The translations under genes were made by a program, and so were the position numbers. The notes beneath the pieces are model-generated. The model had not been told where the DNA came from. It was given only the letters and a program-made list of their open reading frames with translations, and made no database searches. Positions 34,016 to 44,957 of a DNA stretch of 64,000 nucleotides are shown here, piece by piece (positions within the stretch are counted from its first letter, which is position 1; each line of letters starts with the position of its first letter). Source of the stretch: Acidobacteriota bacterium (lineage in GTDB: Bacteria > Acidobacteriota > Thermoanaerobaculia > Thermoanaerobaculales > Thermoanaerobaculaceae); contig JACQZW010000031.1 in assembly GCA_016213675.1 (NCBI GenBank), positions 22,024-86,023 of the forward strand, in the 5' to 3' direction.

Positions 34016-34021
34016 GGCGGC

Positions 34022-34585
34022 ATGAGCCACGATCGAGCCGCCGCCTGGACGCTGCTCACCGAGTGGACCGAAAACCCAAACCTGCGCAAGCACGCCCTCG
34101 CCGTCGAGGCGGCGATGCGCGCCCATGCCCGGCGACTCGGGCAGGACGAGACCGCCTGGGGGGCCGTCGGGCTGCTGCACGACTTCGACTACGAGCGGAA
34201 CCCGACCGTCGACACCCACGTCTGGATCGGCGCGAAGGTGCTCCGGGAGCAGGGGTGGCCGGAGGCGTGGGTGCGCGCCGTCGAGGGACACGCGAGCTAC
34301 ACCGGCGTGCCGCGCGACACCGACATGGCCAGGTGCCTGTTCGCCGTCGACGAGCTCACCGGCTTCCTGACCGCCGCGGCGCTCGTGCGCCCCGACAAGT
34401 CGATCGCCAACGTCGAGGTCGCCTCGGTGGTCAAGAAGATGAAGGACAAGGCGTTCGCCCGCTCGGTGAACCGCGACGACATCCGCCAGGGCGCCACGGA
34501 AATCGGCATGTCGGTGGACGAGCACATCGCGTTCGTGCGCGATGCCATGGCCGGAATCGCCGGAGAGCTGGGTCTGCCGCAGTGA
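34022..34585 (+). CDS. HD-domain phosphohydrolase-like protein
   Basis: 187-aa soluble protein of the HD superfamily. Metal ligands fit H25 (LRKHALAVE), the HD pair in GLLHDFDYERNP (about 57-58), and the later histidines in THVWIGAKVL and VEGHASY. This pattern is common in HDIG-type hydrolases of unknown nucleotide or phosphate substrate. Its stop overlaps the GTG of the downstream lipoprotein gene (GTGA). Confidence 0.82.
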   Translation: MSHDRAAAWTLLTEWTENPNLRKHALAVEAAMRAHARRLGQDETAWGAVGLLHDFDYERNPTVDTHVWIGAKVLREQGWPEAWVRAVEGHASYTGVPRDTDMARCLFAVDELTGFLTAAALVRPDKSIANVEVASVVKKMKDKAFARSVNRDDIRQGATEIGMSVDEHIAFVRDAMAGIAGELGLPQ

Positions 34586-35085
34586 CGCGATCCGCCGACG
34601 TCTCGCGGACTCGGGGCCGCTCGGCGGCCCTCCTCACCGCCGCCGTCCTGGTCCTCGCGTCCTGCGCGCAGCCCCCGCTCCCGTCGCGCCTGGCCGGACT
34701 CCCGCGCACCCGGCTGTACACCGGCCAGCGCGCCGTCCGCATGCTCGGCGAGCTCCACGCCCGCAGGCTCGCGCCGAAGAGCGCCGCCGTGGGCGTCTAT
34801 GGCCGCCGGGGTGAGCTCCGGGTGTGGCTGGCCCGGTTCGCCGACGGTCGGGAGGCACAGCAGGTGCTGCGGGCGATGCTGGAGCGGCTGGACTCCGGGG
34901 GCACGCCGTTCTCGCCGCCCCGCCAGCAGCGCGAGTGGCCCAACCGGTTCTTCAGCGTCGGCCCCGGGGCGCACAACGTCTTCTGGGTCGCCGACGATGG
35001 CGTCTACTGGCTCGAGGGACCTCCCGGCATCATCGACCCCGCCCTCGACGGCCTGCCGGCCCCACCCAGCGGTACCTGGACCTGA
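34582..35085 (+). CDS. Putative lipoprotein, unknown function
   Basis: 167-aa protein with a lipoprotein signal: hydrophobic LLTAAVLVLASC with a lipobox LASC giving a Cys after about 23 residues. The mature part is compact alpha/beta, with MLGELHARRLAPKSAAVGVYGRRGELRVWLARF and a FFSVGPGAHNVFWVADDGVYWLEG segment, which looks like a substrate-free structural domain. No known family recognised. GTG start overlaps the HD gene; the open frame from 33976 is shadow. Confidence 0.7.
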   Translation: MTRSADVSRTRGRSAALLTAAVLVLASCAQPPLPSRLAGLPRTRLYTGQRAVRMLGELHARRLAPKSAAVGVYGRRGELRVWLARFADGREAQQVLRAMLERLDSGGTPFSPPRQQREWPNRFFSVGPGAHNVFWVADDGVYWLEGPPGIIDPALDGLPAPPSGTWT

Positions 35086-35448
35086 GCCGCGGCGTTCCGG
35101 CCGACGGTGGTCGCTCGGAATACAGCGGTCCGGTGAGCCGTTTCCCTCGTCGCCCCTTCAACATGCCTGAGGGCCCCCCCGACCGCGGGTGACGCACTGG
35201 GGGCGAGGCCCTCATGTTCTGCTGGGTACTCGTCGCTGCCGAGCCTTCCGGATCCGGACCGGTGGTCGTCCGCCGATCCTACCCTCCCGATTGCGCACCC
35301 GCACCGGAATCGGCGGCCGCCTCTTCTAATCGACACGGTCGGCGCCGCCGACTCCCCCGCGCTCCTCCGGGCCGGCCCCGGCTGCGGAGTCCATTGGCCC
35401 GCTCATCGCGCAGATCGAGGTCCGCCCGACCTCGGAAAGGAGAGCACC
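35086..35448. other. Intergenic region with long structured hairpin
   Basis: 363 nt without a convincing gene. The hairpin at 35160-35218 is the main structure. A good SD (AAAGGAGAG) ends just before the ATG at 35449. The short open frames on both strands here are Arg/Pro-rich and unconvincing. Confidence 0.6.
35160..35218. terminator. Large hairpin after the lipoprotein gene
   Basis: AACAT...GAGGGCC (35160-35175) pairs with GGCCCTC-ATGTT (35207-35218), with a 4-nt bulge; inside, a C run (35174-35180) can pair with GGGGG at 35199-35203. Either a terminator for the 34022-35085 transcript or a small structured RNA. There is no T-tract. Confidence 0.45.
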
Positions 35449-36507
35449 ATGTCGCTCAATCAGGAGAAGCTGTCGGAGTTCCTCACGCAGTTCGTCCACG
35501 ACTTCGGGGCGACGATGCACGCCTCGACCGTCATCGTCGGTGAGAAGCTCGGTCTCTACCGAGCCCTGGCAGCGGCGGGCGCGCTCACACCGGCCGAGCT
35601 CGCCGAGAAGACCGGCACCGCGGAACGCTACGTCCGGGAGTGGCTGGCCGCCCAGGCTGCGTCGGGCTACGTGACGTACGAGGCGGACACCGGGCGCTAT
35701 GGTCTCACCCCCGAGCAGGCCCTCGCCCTCGCCGACGAGACGAGCGCGGTTTACCTCCCTGGCGCGTTCCGCATCGCCGCGTCGACATTCAAGGACGAGG
35801 CGAAGATCACCCAGGCCTTCCTTACCGGCAAGGGAGTCGGCTGGCACGAGCACGACACGGACCTGTTCGTGGGTACGGAGATGTTCTTCCGACCGAACTA
35901 CGTCGCCAACCTGATCGCCTCGTGGCTCCCGGCGCTCGACGGCGTCATCGCGCGGCTGAAGGAAGGGGCCCGAGTGGCCGATGTCGGATGCGGGCACGGC
36001 GCGTCAACGATCCTCATGGCCAACGCGTTCCCGAGGTCGACGTTCGTTGGCTACGACTACCACGCCGAGTCGATTGCCGAGGCCAACAAGTCCGCCGAGC
36101 GCGCGGGCGTGGCGGACCGCGTCGGCTTCGCGCGGGCGTTCGCAAAGGACTACCCAGGATCCGACTTCGACCTGGTCGCCTTCTTCGACTGCTTGCACGA
36201 CATGGGCGACCCGCCGGGGGCGGCGCGCCACGTGCTCCGTTCCCTCAAGGCGGACGGAACCTGGATGATCGTTGAGCCCTTCGCGCACGAGAAGCTCGAG
36301 GACAACCTCAACCCCATCGGCCGCATCTTCTTCAGCGCGTCGACCATGATCTGCACGCCGTCTTCGCTCGCTCAGGAGGTCGGCATGGGGCTCGGCGCAC
36401 AGGCCGGCGATGGTCGGCTGCGGGAGATCGTCCTGGGCGGCGGGTTCGGGAGCTTCCGCCGCGTCGCCGAGACGCCGTTCAACCGCGTCTTCGAGGCGCG
36501 CCCGTAA
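35449..36507 (+). CDS. SAM-dependent methyltransferase with winged-helix N-terminus
   Basis: 352-aa class I methyltransferase. An N-terminal dimerisation/winged-helix region (about 1-95, with LTPAELAEKTGTAERYVREWL) precedes the Rossmann core: motif I VADVGCGHGASTILMA (about 175), acidic VGYDYHAES, and DLVAFFDCLHDMGDP. It resembles the Rv2258c-like group, whose substrates are mostly unknown. Strong SD (AAAGGAGAG) fixes ATG 35449. Nothing in the neighbourhood reveals the substrate. Confidence 0.85.
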   Translation: MSLNQEKLSEFLTQFVHDFGATMHASTVIVGEKLGLYRALAAAGALTPAELAEKTGTAERYVREWLAAQAASGYVTYEADTGRYGLTPEQALALADETSAVYLPGAFRIAASTFKDEAKITQAFLTGKGVGWHEHDTDLFVGTEMFFRPNYVANLIASWLPALDGVIARLKEGARVADVGCGHGASTILMANAFPRSTFVGYDYHAESIAEANKSAERAGVADRVGFARAFAKDYPGSDFDLVAFFDCLHDMGDPPGAARHVLRSLKADGTWMIVEPFAHEKLEDNLNPIGRIFFSASTMICTPSSLAQEVGMGLGAQAGDGRLREIVLGGGFGSFRRVAETPFNRVFEARP

Positions 36508-36570
36508 CGCCGGCGAGCGTTCTGAGGCGGGCCGGTTCCGCCCGGTGGCGCGACTCCGGGCAGTTCCCGG

Positions 36571-37854
36571 TCACGGCCGCGACAGCCTGAAGGCGATGGT
36601 GAGGGCGACCTCCTGCGGGACGGGGACGCCGTCGCGCGTGCCGGGGCGGTAGCGGGCCGACAGGGCCGCCCGTCGTGCGGCCTCGTCGAACCCCAGCCCG
36701 GCGCGCGGTCCGGCTGGCTCGACGCGGACGACCGTTCCGGCCTCGTCCACCATCACCCGCAGCTCGACGGCCGCCTCCCGCCCGAGCTGACGGGCCGTCG
36801 CGGGATAGACGGGCTCGTCGTAGCCGCGCAGCACGGGCGCGACGACGACGGGCTCCGGAGGGATCGCCTGGGGAGTCGGCTCGACCGGCACCGCCTCGGG
36901 GGGCAACGCGGGAGCCACCTGCGCCTCGAGCGTCGCGGCCGGCCTCCCATCGCCGAATGGGACCGGCCGCACGGTCGGTGCGGGCGTGGTCGCGCCGGGA
37001 CGCCTGTCGAGCTCTCCTTCGAGCTCGCGGATCCGCGCCTCGAGCGTGTCGATGGAGCGGCGCGTCTCTGGTGCGGGGCCCGCGGGCGCCCGCGTGACGC
37101 CCCCGCGGAGCGCGTCGAGCTGCCGACGGAGCTCGGCGATCTCGGTGAGCAGTTGCGCCTCCCGGCCGGCGGCGGCGCCGTCGGCACCGGGAACCGCGGC
37201 CCGGGCACCCGCGGGTCGCTCATCCCGAGACGACGACAGCACCACGGCCAGGCCGGCGATCAAGCCGACGCTAATCACCGACGCTGCGATCAGCGCACGA
37301 CGCCTCGAGGTGGCGCTGCGAAGGTGACCACCGTGCCGATGTCGCTTGTCCTCGAACAGTCGCCGGTCGGCCACCTCGAGCACCTCGTCGCCGCCCGTCC
37401 CGTCGTCCGGGAAGCTGGCGACGCCGATGCTGAACGACACCGAAACACCCAGACCCTGCCCATCCCCGGCGGCCTCGGCCAGCTCGGACATAGCCGCGCG
37501 GGCGCGCTCGCCGAGGTGGCCGGCGTCGTCCCTCCCGACGCCGGGGAGCACGACCACGAACTCGTCGCCGCCGTACCGGACGATCACGTCGGCGGCGCGG
37601 AAGTGCCGGCGGAGGATGTCCGCGGTCGCCCGCAGCACGTCGTCTCCGCGACGGTGGCCGTGGGTGTCGTTGACCTCCTTGAACCGATCGAGGTCGATCA
37701 TCAGCAGCGAGACCCGGCCGTGCTCGCGGACCAAGTTTCCCCAGCCGTCGGCGAGCAGGCCGGTGAGCAGCCGCCGGTTGGCGAGACCGGTCAGGTCGTC
37801 GCGGAACGCGAGGTCGGTGGTCTCCCCGTCCCGGGCATGGGTGTCGTCGGACAT
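36571..37854 (-). CDS. Diguanylate cyclase fused to periplasmic TonB C-terminal domain
   Basis: 427-aa protein with an unusual architecture. Residues 10-175 are a GGDEF domain with intact active site RYGGDEFVVV (95-99) and an I-site RAAD (86-89) exactly five residues before it, so it should synthesise c-di-GMP with product inhibition. One membrane helix follows (about 187-207), then a coiled coil (EAQLLTEIAELRRQLDAL), a Pro-rich linker, and a TonB_C domain (about 345-427: VYPATARQLGREAAVELRV, FDEAARRAALSARYRPG). So a cytoplasmic enzyme is tethered to a periplasmic domain that usually contacts outer-membrane transporters. Starts at ATG 37854; a TAGAAT lies 52 nt upstream. Confidence 0.87.
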   Translation of the reverse strand: MSDDTHARDGETTDLAFRDDLTGLANRRLLTGLLADGWGNLVREHGRVSLLMIDLDRFKEVNDTHGHRRGDDVLRATADILRRHFRAADVIVRYGGDEFVVVLPGVGRDDAGHLGERARAAMSELAEAAGDGQGLGVSVSFSIGVASFPDDGTGGDEVLEVADRRLFEDKRHRHGGHLRSATSRRRALIAASVISVGLIAGLAVVLSSSRDERPAGARAAVPGADGAAAGREAQLLTEIAELRRQLDALRGGVTRAPAGPAPETRRSIDTLEARIRELEGELDRRPGATTPAPTVRPVPFGDGRPAATLEAQVAPALPPEAVPVEPTPQAIPPEPVVVAPVLRGYDEPVYPATARQLGREAAVELRVMVDEAGTVVRVEPAGPRAGLGFDEAARRAALSARYRPGTRDGVPVPQEVALTIAFRLSRP

Positions 37855-37906
37855 TCGTCGGTCGTGCCAGGCCGCGCTGCGACGGGCCCCGGTCTCCTTC
37901 CGGGGG

Positions 37907-37912
37907 ATTCTA
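37907..37912 (-). promoter_or_regulatory. -10-like TAGAAT before the GGDEF-TonB_C gene
   Basis: TAGAAT on the minus strand, between the two minus-strand signalling genes. The leader would be about 45 nt. -35 not recognisable. Confidence 0.3.
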
Positions 37913-37944
37913 CCGGTGGATGGCCCGGCTCGGCGGCGGGAGGC

Positions 37945-40758
<2,814 letters not shown>

Positions 40759-40765
40759 CCTTCGG

Positions 40766-40771
40766 AGTATA
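40766..40771 (-). promoter_or_regulatory. -10-like box TATACT, leaderless kinase start
   Basis: On the minus strand TATACT, then 7 nt (CCGAAGG), then ATG 40758. The spacer contains GAAGG, so an SD reading is possible but too close to the start. Confidence 0.5.
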
Positions 40772-40795
40772 CGGGCTGCCCGCCGGCCACTGCCG

Positions 40796-40801
40796 TAGAC
40801 T
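40796..40801 (+). promoter_or_regulatory. -10-like TAGACT before tandem paralogue 1
   Basis: TAGACT 22 nt before ATG 40824, giving a leader of about 15 nt. The divergent kinase promoter is 25 nt away, so the two probably share the region. Confidence 0.35.
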
Positions 40802-40823
40802 GGCCGGGCATGGCTGGACCGGC

Positions 40824-42122
40824 ATGATCGCCTTCGAGACGCTCTTCCTCGGACTAGTCGTCGGTCTGCAGCCCGTCGGCGTCGTCGTCGGGCCACAGGT
40901 CGCGGCGGTCGAGCTGCGCCTCGACGGGGCGGCGGTCGTCACGCTGCGCGCCGCACCCTGGCAGGCTCCGTGCGACTTCGGGGCCGATCCGCAGCCTCAC
41001 GTGCTCGATGCGATCGCCCGCGATCGCGCCGGGACCGAGCTGGGACGCGCCCGGCAGTGGGTCAACCTGCCACGGCCCGACGCCGAGGCGCACCTCCTCC
41101 TCGAGCGCGACGACCATGGGCGGGTGACCGGCGCCCGGCTCACCTGGGAGCACCTCGAGGCACCCGAGCCAGAGCGGGTCCGGATCACCCTCGACGGGGT
41201 CGCGCTGCGCGTCGCCGACCCACATCGGTTCACCCTCCCCGCGCACGACCCTTCCCACACCCACCTCCTGAGCGTGGAGCTCACCTTCCCCGAGCACATG
41301 TCGGCCCGATCCGACGTCGTCTTCGGCGGCGATGTCGGCGCGAACGCCGAGGCCGAGCTGACCGCTGTGCCCATCGTCCTCGCGGAGGGCGCCGTGCCGC
41401 CGACCCGGGCGGCGATGCAGAGCTGGTTCGCCGTCGCCGGCCGGCACATCGGGGTCGTCGCCGTGGAGGAACCCAGCGTCGACGTCGTGATGGTCGAGGA
41501 CCAGGGCGCCGCGCCGCTGTGGCGGATGCAGCGTCGCTTCAACCAGCGCCAACCGACCGGAGGAGCCCGGTTCGTCGAAGCCGACCCCGACGAGGATCGG
41601 CTCCACCTCATCTTCGCCGTGCCCCGGGTGCTGACCGACCTGCCGCACAAGACGCGCTCGCTCTTCCCGTCGAGCCCGCCGCTCGAGCTCGGGACCCGCA
41701 ACCTGTTCACCCGGCTTTCGCGCGTCACGTTCCCGCTCGCGTCGCCGGACGAGCAGGCACTCGCGGAGGCCGTCGCCGTGGCCGGCATCGACGCGGCGAT
41801 GAGCAACCGCCCGCGCGCCGTGGTGCTCGCGTACGCCAACGGGCCTGACCGCTCGCGCTGGAGCCCCGATGCGGCACGCCGCTTCCTCGCCGACCTGCAC
41901 GTCCCGCTCAGGGTCTGGCTGCTGGACCAGCGCCAGCGCGGCGTCAGCGCCACGCCATGGGGCGACGCCGTCCACGCCGGCGCCGGCCCGCTCCTCGACG
42001 AGGCGCTCACCGCGCTGCGCGCCGAGCTCGCGTGTCAACGGATCGTCTGGCTCGAGGGGGCGCACCTGCCGCAGCGCATCGAGCTCACCAGCGCCGCCCG
42101 CGGCGTCCGGCTCGCGCGGTGA
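40824..42122 (+). CDS. Uncharacterised protein, tandem paralogue 1
   Basis: 432-aa protein with a hydrophobic N-terminus (ETLFLGLVVGLQPVGVVVGP) that may act as a signal, then a beta-rich domain (VAAVELRLDGAAVVTLRAAPWQAPCDFG) and a long alpha/beta region. The C-terminus has RRFLADLHVPLRVWLLD and QRIVWLEGAHLPQRIEL. It resembles proteins carrying VWFA-related domains in Acidobacteria, but I see no MIDAS motif, so no function is assigned. About 45-50% identical by eye to the next gene, with near-identical nucleotide ends. Confidence 0.8.
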   Translation: MIAFETLFLGLVVGLQPVGVVVGPQVAAVELRLDGAAVVTLRAAPWQAPCDFGADPQPHVLDAIARDRAGTELGRARQWVNLPRPDAEAHLLLERDDHGRVTGARLTWEHLEAPEPERVRITLDGVALRVADPHRFTLPAHDPSHTHLLSVELTFPEHMSARSDVVFGGDVGANAEAELTAVPIVLAEGAVPPTRAAMQSWFAVAGRHIGVVAVEEPSVDVVMVEDQGAAPLWRMQRRFNQRQPTGGARFVEADPDEDRLHLIFAVPRVLTDLPHKTRSLFPSSPPLELGTRNLFTRLSRVTFPLASPDEQALAEAVAVAGIDAAMSNRPRAVVLAYANGPDRSRWSPDAARRFLADLHVPLRVWLLDQRQRGVSATPWGDAVHAGAGPLLDEALTALRAELACQRIVWLEGAHLPQRIELTSAARGVRLAR

Positions 42123-42160
42123 CGGGGATGGGCTAACCTCGCGGCGGAGGTCTGGACGCC

Positions 42161-43456
42161 GTGATCGCCTTCGAGACGCTCTTCCTGGGACTGCTCATCG
42201 GTCCGCAGTCGGTGCGCCTGGCCGTCGCGCCCGAGGTCGCGTCCGTCGAGCTCCGGCTCGACGGTGAGGCCGTGGCGACGCTCGCCGGCCCGCCCTGGCA
42301 GGCGCGTTGCGACTTCGGGCCCGCGCCGCACCCCCACGAGCTGGTGGCGATCGCCCGTGACGGCGCCGGGATCGAGCTGGGCCGCGCACAGCAGCGCGTG
42401 AATCTGCCGCGTCCGAAGGCCGAGGCGCACTGGTTCCTCGAACGCGACGCCGCGACCAGGCAGGTGACCGCGGCTCGCCTCGCTTGGGAGAACCTCGAGG
42501 CGCCCACGCCCCGGCGGGTCAATGTCACGCTCGACGGCGTCGCGCTCCGCGTCTCGGACCCGGGCCGGGTCGGGATCCCCGCCCACGACCCCGGCACCAT
42601 CCACCTGCTCACCGCCGAGCTGGTCTTCTCCGACCACGTCACCACGCGGGCGGACGCAGTCTTCGGCGGCGATCTCGGCGAGCAGGCCGAGACCCGGCTG
42701 ACGGCGGTGCCCGTGCGCGTCGACGACGGCGCCGCCCTGCCTCCTGCGGCCTCGATGCAGGGCTGGTTCACCGCCGGCGGCAGGCCGCTTCGGGTGGTCG
42801 CCGTCGAGACCGCCCCGGCCGACCTCGTGATCGTCCTCGACCTCGAGGTCGGGGCGGGCCTGCGCACCTCGAGGCGCCGCCTGAAGACCGACGCGGCCGG
42901 GCAACTGCTCGCCCTGAACCCGGCGCGCGCCGGGGAGGACCGCATGGTCGCGATCTTCCCCACCTTCGACACCCTCGACCGGGGGGCCGAGGCGCGCCGC
43001 CTCTTCCCGGTCTCCGACCCGTACGAGCTCCACCTGGGGAACCTCGAGGTCCTGCTCGGCCGACTCCGCTTCCCGGGCGCGGACCCGAAGTCGCAGCTCC
43101 TCGGCAACGCGGTCGCCATCGCGGGCCTCCGGGCGGCCGCCGACAACCGGACGCGCGCCGTCGTGCTCCTGCTCGGAGGCCGTGGCTGCGCGACCGGGTC
43201 GGTCACACCGGAGGCGGCGAGCGCCTTCCTCGCCGACCTGCACGTCCCGCTCCTGGTCTGGAGCCTGGCCGGCGCGGTCGAGGACACCTGTTGGGGACCC
43301 GCGGCGGCCGCCACCTGGCCAAAGGGGCTCTACGCGACCTTTCCCCACCTGCGCAGCGACCTTGACCGTCAGCGGATCGTCTGGCTGGAGGGCGCCCACC
43401 TGCCGCAGCGCATCGAGCTCACCGGGGCTGCCCGCGGCGTCCGAATCGCGAGGTAG
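42161..43456 (+). CDS. Uncharacterised protein, tandem paralogue 2
   Basis: 431-aa paralogue of the preceding gene. Starts at GTG 42161 with SD GCGGAGG; a TAACCT box (42134-42139) lies 21 nt upstream. The first 25 nt after the first base match paralogue 1 exactly, and both ends of the C-terminus (HLPQRIEL) are conserved, while the middle has diverged. This argues for gene conversion at the ends. Unlike paralogue 1 it has CAT and TCWGP segments near the C-terminus. Confidence 0.8.
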   Translation: MIAFETLFLGLLIGPQSVRLAVAPEVASVELRLDGEAVATLAGPPWQARCDFGPAPHPHELVAIARDGAGIELGRAQQRVNLPRPKAEAHWFLERDAATRQVTAARLAWENLEAPTPRRVNVTLDGVALRVSDPGRVGIPAHDPGTIHLLTAELVFSDHVTTRADAVFGGDLGEQAETRLTAVPVRVDDGAALPPAASMQGWFTAGGRPLRVVAVETAPADLVIVLDLEVGAGLRTSRRRLKTDAAGQLLALNPARAGEDRMVAIFPTFDTLDRGAEARRLFPVSDPYELHLGNLEVLLGRLRFPGADPKSQLLGNAVAIAGLRAAADNRTRAVVLLLGGRGCATGSVTPEAASAFLADLHVPLLVWSLAGAVEDTCWGPAAAATWPKGLYATFPHLRSDLDRQRIVWLEGAHLPQRIELTGAARGVRIAR

Positions 43457-43583
43457 GAACGCAGGGGCCCGCCGGGTCACTCGGCGAGCGTGAACTCCCA
43501 GGTGAAGGCGCCACCCGGGTTGGGCCCAGGCGGGCACGCGAGGCAACGCGTCACGATCCGGGCGTCGCTCGCCCGGGGAAAGG

Positions 43584-44087
43584 CTATCGGCTCCCCCGGG
43601 AGACCATCAGGTCGAGGTCTTCCTTGAGGCTCTGGAGGTCCTCCTCGTGCTCGACCTCCTGCTCCAGGATGGTGAGCGCGAGGTTGTAGGTCACCATGTC
43701 CTTGTCCTTGGTGGTGTCCATGAGCTGCTTGTAGGACGTGATCGCGCACTGCTCGCCGGCGATGTTCTGATCCAGGATGACGGCGACGTACGGATCTGCC
43801 GGGGCCTCGTAGGCGCACGGACTGTGGTCGAACCACGCCTTCGGGTCGAGGACCGGCGTGCCGCCGAGCTGGATGATCCGCCCGGCCAGGAGCACGGCAT
43901 GGTTCAGCTCTTCGGTGGCGTGCAGGTTCAGCTCCGCCGCGACCGCGTCCTTCATCGGCCCCTTGATGAGCTTGGCGCCGAGCCAGTACTGGTAGTAGGC
44001 GAGCCACTCGCTGGCGAAGGCTGCGTTGAGCAGCCGCAGCAGCTCGTCCACGTCCATCCCGATGATCTTCCGCCCGATCGTCCCCAT
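43584..44087 (-). CDS. Ferritin-like diiron protein (bacterioferritin family)
   Basis: 167-aa four-helix protein resembling bacterioferritin-like/ferritin-like domain proteins. Candidate diiron ligands are the Glu in ASEWLAYYQYWL, the E and H of HATEELNHAVL, the Glu in NIAGEQCAITSY and the E/H of LEQEVEHEEDLQSL. Probably binds iron or oxidises Fe2+ or scavenges peroxide. Last gene of the operon started by the DUF134 regulator. SD GGAGG before ATG 44087. Confidence 0.8.
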   Translation of the reverse strand: MGTIGRKIIGMDVDELLRLLNAAFASEWLAYYQYWLGAKLIKGPMKDAVAAELNLHATEELNHAVLLAGRIIQLGGTPVLDPKAWFDHSPCAYEAPADPYVAVILDQNIAGEQCAITSYKQLMDTTKDKDMVTYNLALTILEQEVEHEEDLQSLKEDLDLMVSRGSR

Positions 44088-44126
44088 GCTCGCCTCCAGT
44101 GGATCCGACGTTCTCTCGGCAGGCTA

Positions 44127-44735
44127 TCACTTCCTGCGAAGCCACACGACGTGCTGCAGGTGTCCTTGCGTCTCGCCGGCGATCGGCCAACCCAGCTCCG
44201 CCAGGAGCGCGGTTGCCGCTTCCACGGTGACCGCACTGCGCGGATGCTCGCGGCCTTCAGCCTGGTGCACCCGCGAGACCAGGGAAAAGCCCTCCTCGGT
44301 GAAGTCTGCGATCACGATGCGGCCGGACGGTCCGACCAGGCGAGACATCTCCGCGAGGACCGGCCGTCCCTCCTCCACATGGTGCAGGACGTCCATCATC
44401 AAGGCACAACCGAACGAGCCGTCGGCGAAGGGCAGCGACCGGGCATCGTGGAGGAGGAAGCGGATGCGCTCCTCGAGGCCGGCCTCGCTGGCGAGCAGGC
44501 TGGCCAGCTCGAGGTCCTCCCGGCTCACGTCGACCGAGACCACCTCGAGCCCGCGCCGTGCCAGGGCCATCGCCAGCAGGCCCTTGCCTGTCCCGATGTC
44601 GAGGGCGGGGCCGACGAGGTCGCCTGCCGCCTCGGCGACCAGGCGAGCCGCGGCGAATCGATCGTGACCGTGGCCCAGGAACTCTCGGGTGCGGGCGACG
44701 AACACCTGCCTGCGCTGCTCGAGGTCCATCGTCAC
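44127..44735 (-). CDS. Class I SAM-dependent methyltransferase
   Basis: 202-aa methyltransferase: motif I ALDIGTGKGLLAMALARRG, acidic loop VSVDVSRED, motif II PFADGSFGCALMMDVLHHVE, motif III RLVGPSGRIVIADF. It resembles the small UbiE/MenG-like group; substrate unknown. GTG 44735 (or ATG 44729) overlaps the stop of the short zinc-ribbon gene upstream. Confidence 0.8.
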   Translation of the reverse strand: MTMDLEQRRQVFVARTREFLGHGHDRFAAARLVAEAAGDLVGPALDIGTGKGLLAMALARRGLEVVSVDVSREDLELASLLASEAGLEERIRFLLHDARSLPFADGSFGCALMMDVLHHVEEGRPVLAEMSRLVGPSGRIVIADFTEEGFSLVSRVHQAEGREHPRSAVTVEAATALLAELGWPIAGETQGHLQHVVWLRRK

Positions 44736-44941
44736 TTCCGATCACCCGGCGCCCGTCGCGCCGCCTGCCTGCCGAGGTAAGCGAGGTGATGCTCCGAGCC
44801 CTCCCGAACCATCGCCTTGCCGCACGCCGGGCAGCGCTCGTCGCGGCACGGGACGCCCGGCAGGTGCGGTTTCGTCGCGCCACACCCCAGGCACACACAG
44901 TTCCCCGCCGGCCCGCTGCGGTTCTCTCCCGGTCTCGGCAG
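44732..44941 (-). CDS. Short Cys-rich zinc-ribbon protein, probable CTG start
   Basis: Small gene of about 69 codons. Translation of 44941-44732 gives two cysteine clusters, CVCLGCGATKPHLPGVPC and CPACGKAMVRE, then a basic tail ending APGDRK and TGA at 44732-44734. The pattern CxCxxCG...PCxxxxCPxCG is that of small zinc-ribbon proteins accompanying NifX-like proteins in anaerobes. There is no in-frame ATG, GTG or TTG in a sensible place; an AGGAGG SD lies 5 nt before CTG at 44941, so a CTG start is the best reading. The CGGC-domain gene stops 16 nt upstream. Confidence 0.68.
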   Translation of the reverse strand: MPRPGENRSGPAGNCVCLGCGATKPHLPGVPCRDERCPACGKAMVREGSEHHLAYLGRQAARRAPGDRK

Positions 44942-44957
44942 CTCGTCCTCCTCTTCT

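Noticed and set aside
37190..37225. Possible sixth heptamer array in the GGDEF-TonB_C gene
   Set aside because: Minus strand shows GGGTGCC/CGGTTCC/CGGTGCC-like units, but they are too degenerate to call a 7-bp array with confidence.
43477..43583. Minus-strand peptide ending NPGGAFTWEFTLAE before the ferritin-like stop
   Set aside because: It looks like a protein C-terminus but its upstream frame runs through the ferritin gene as shadow; could be a gene remnant, not enough evidence to call.
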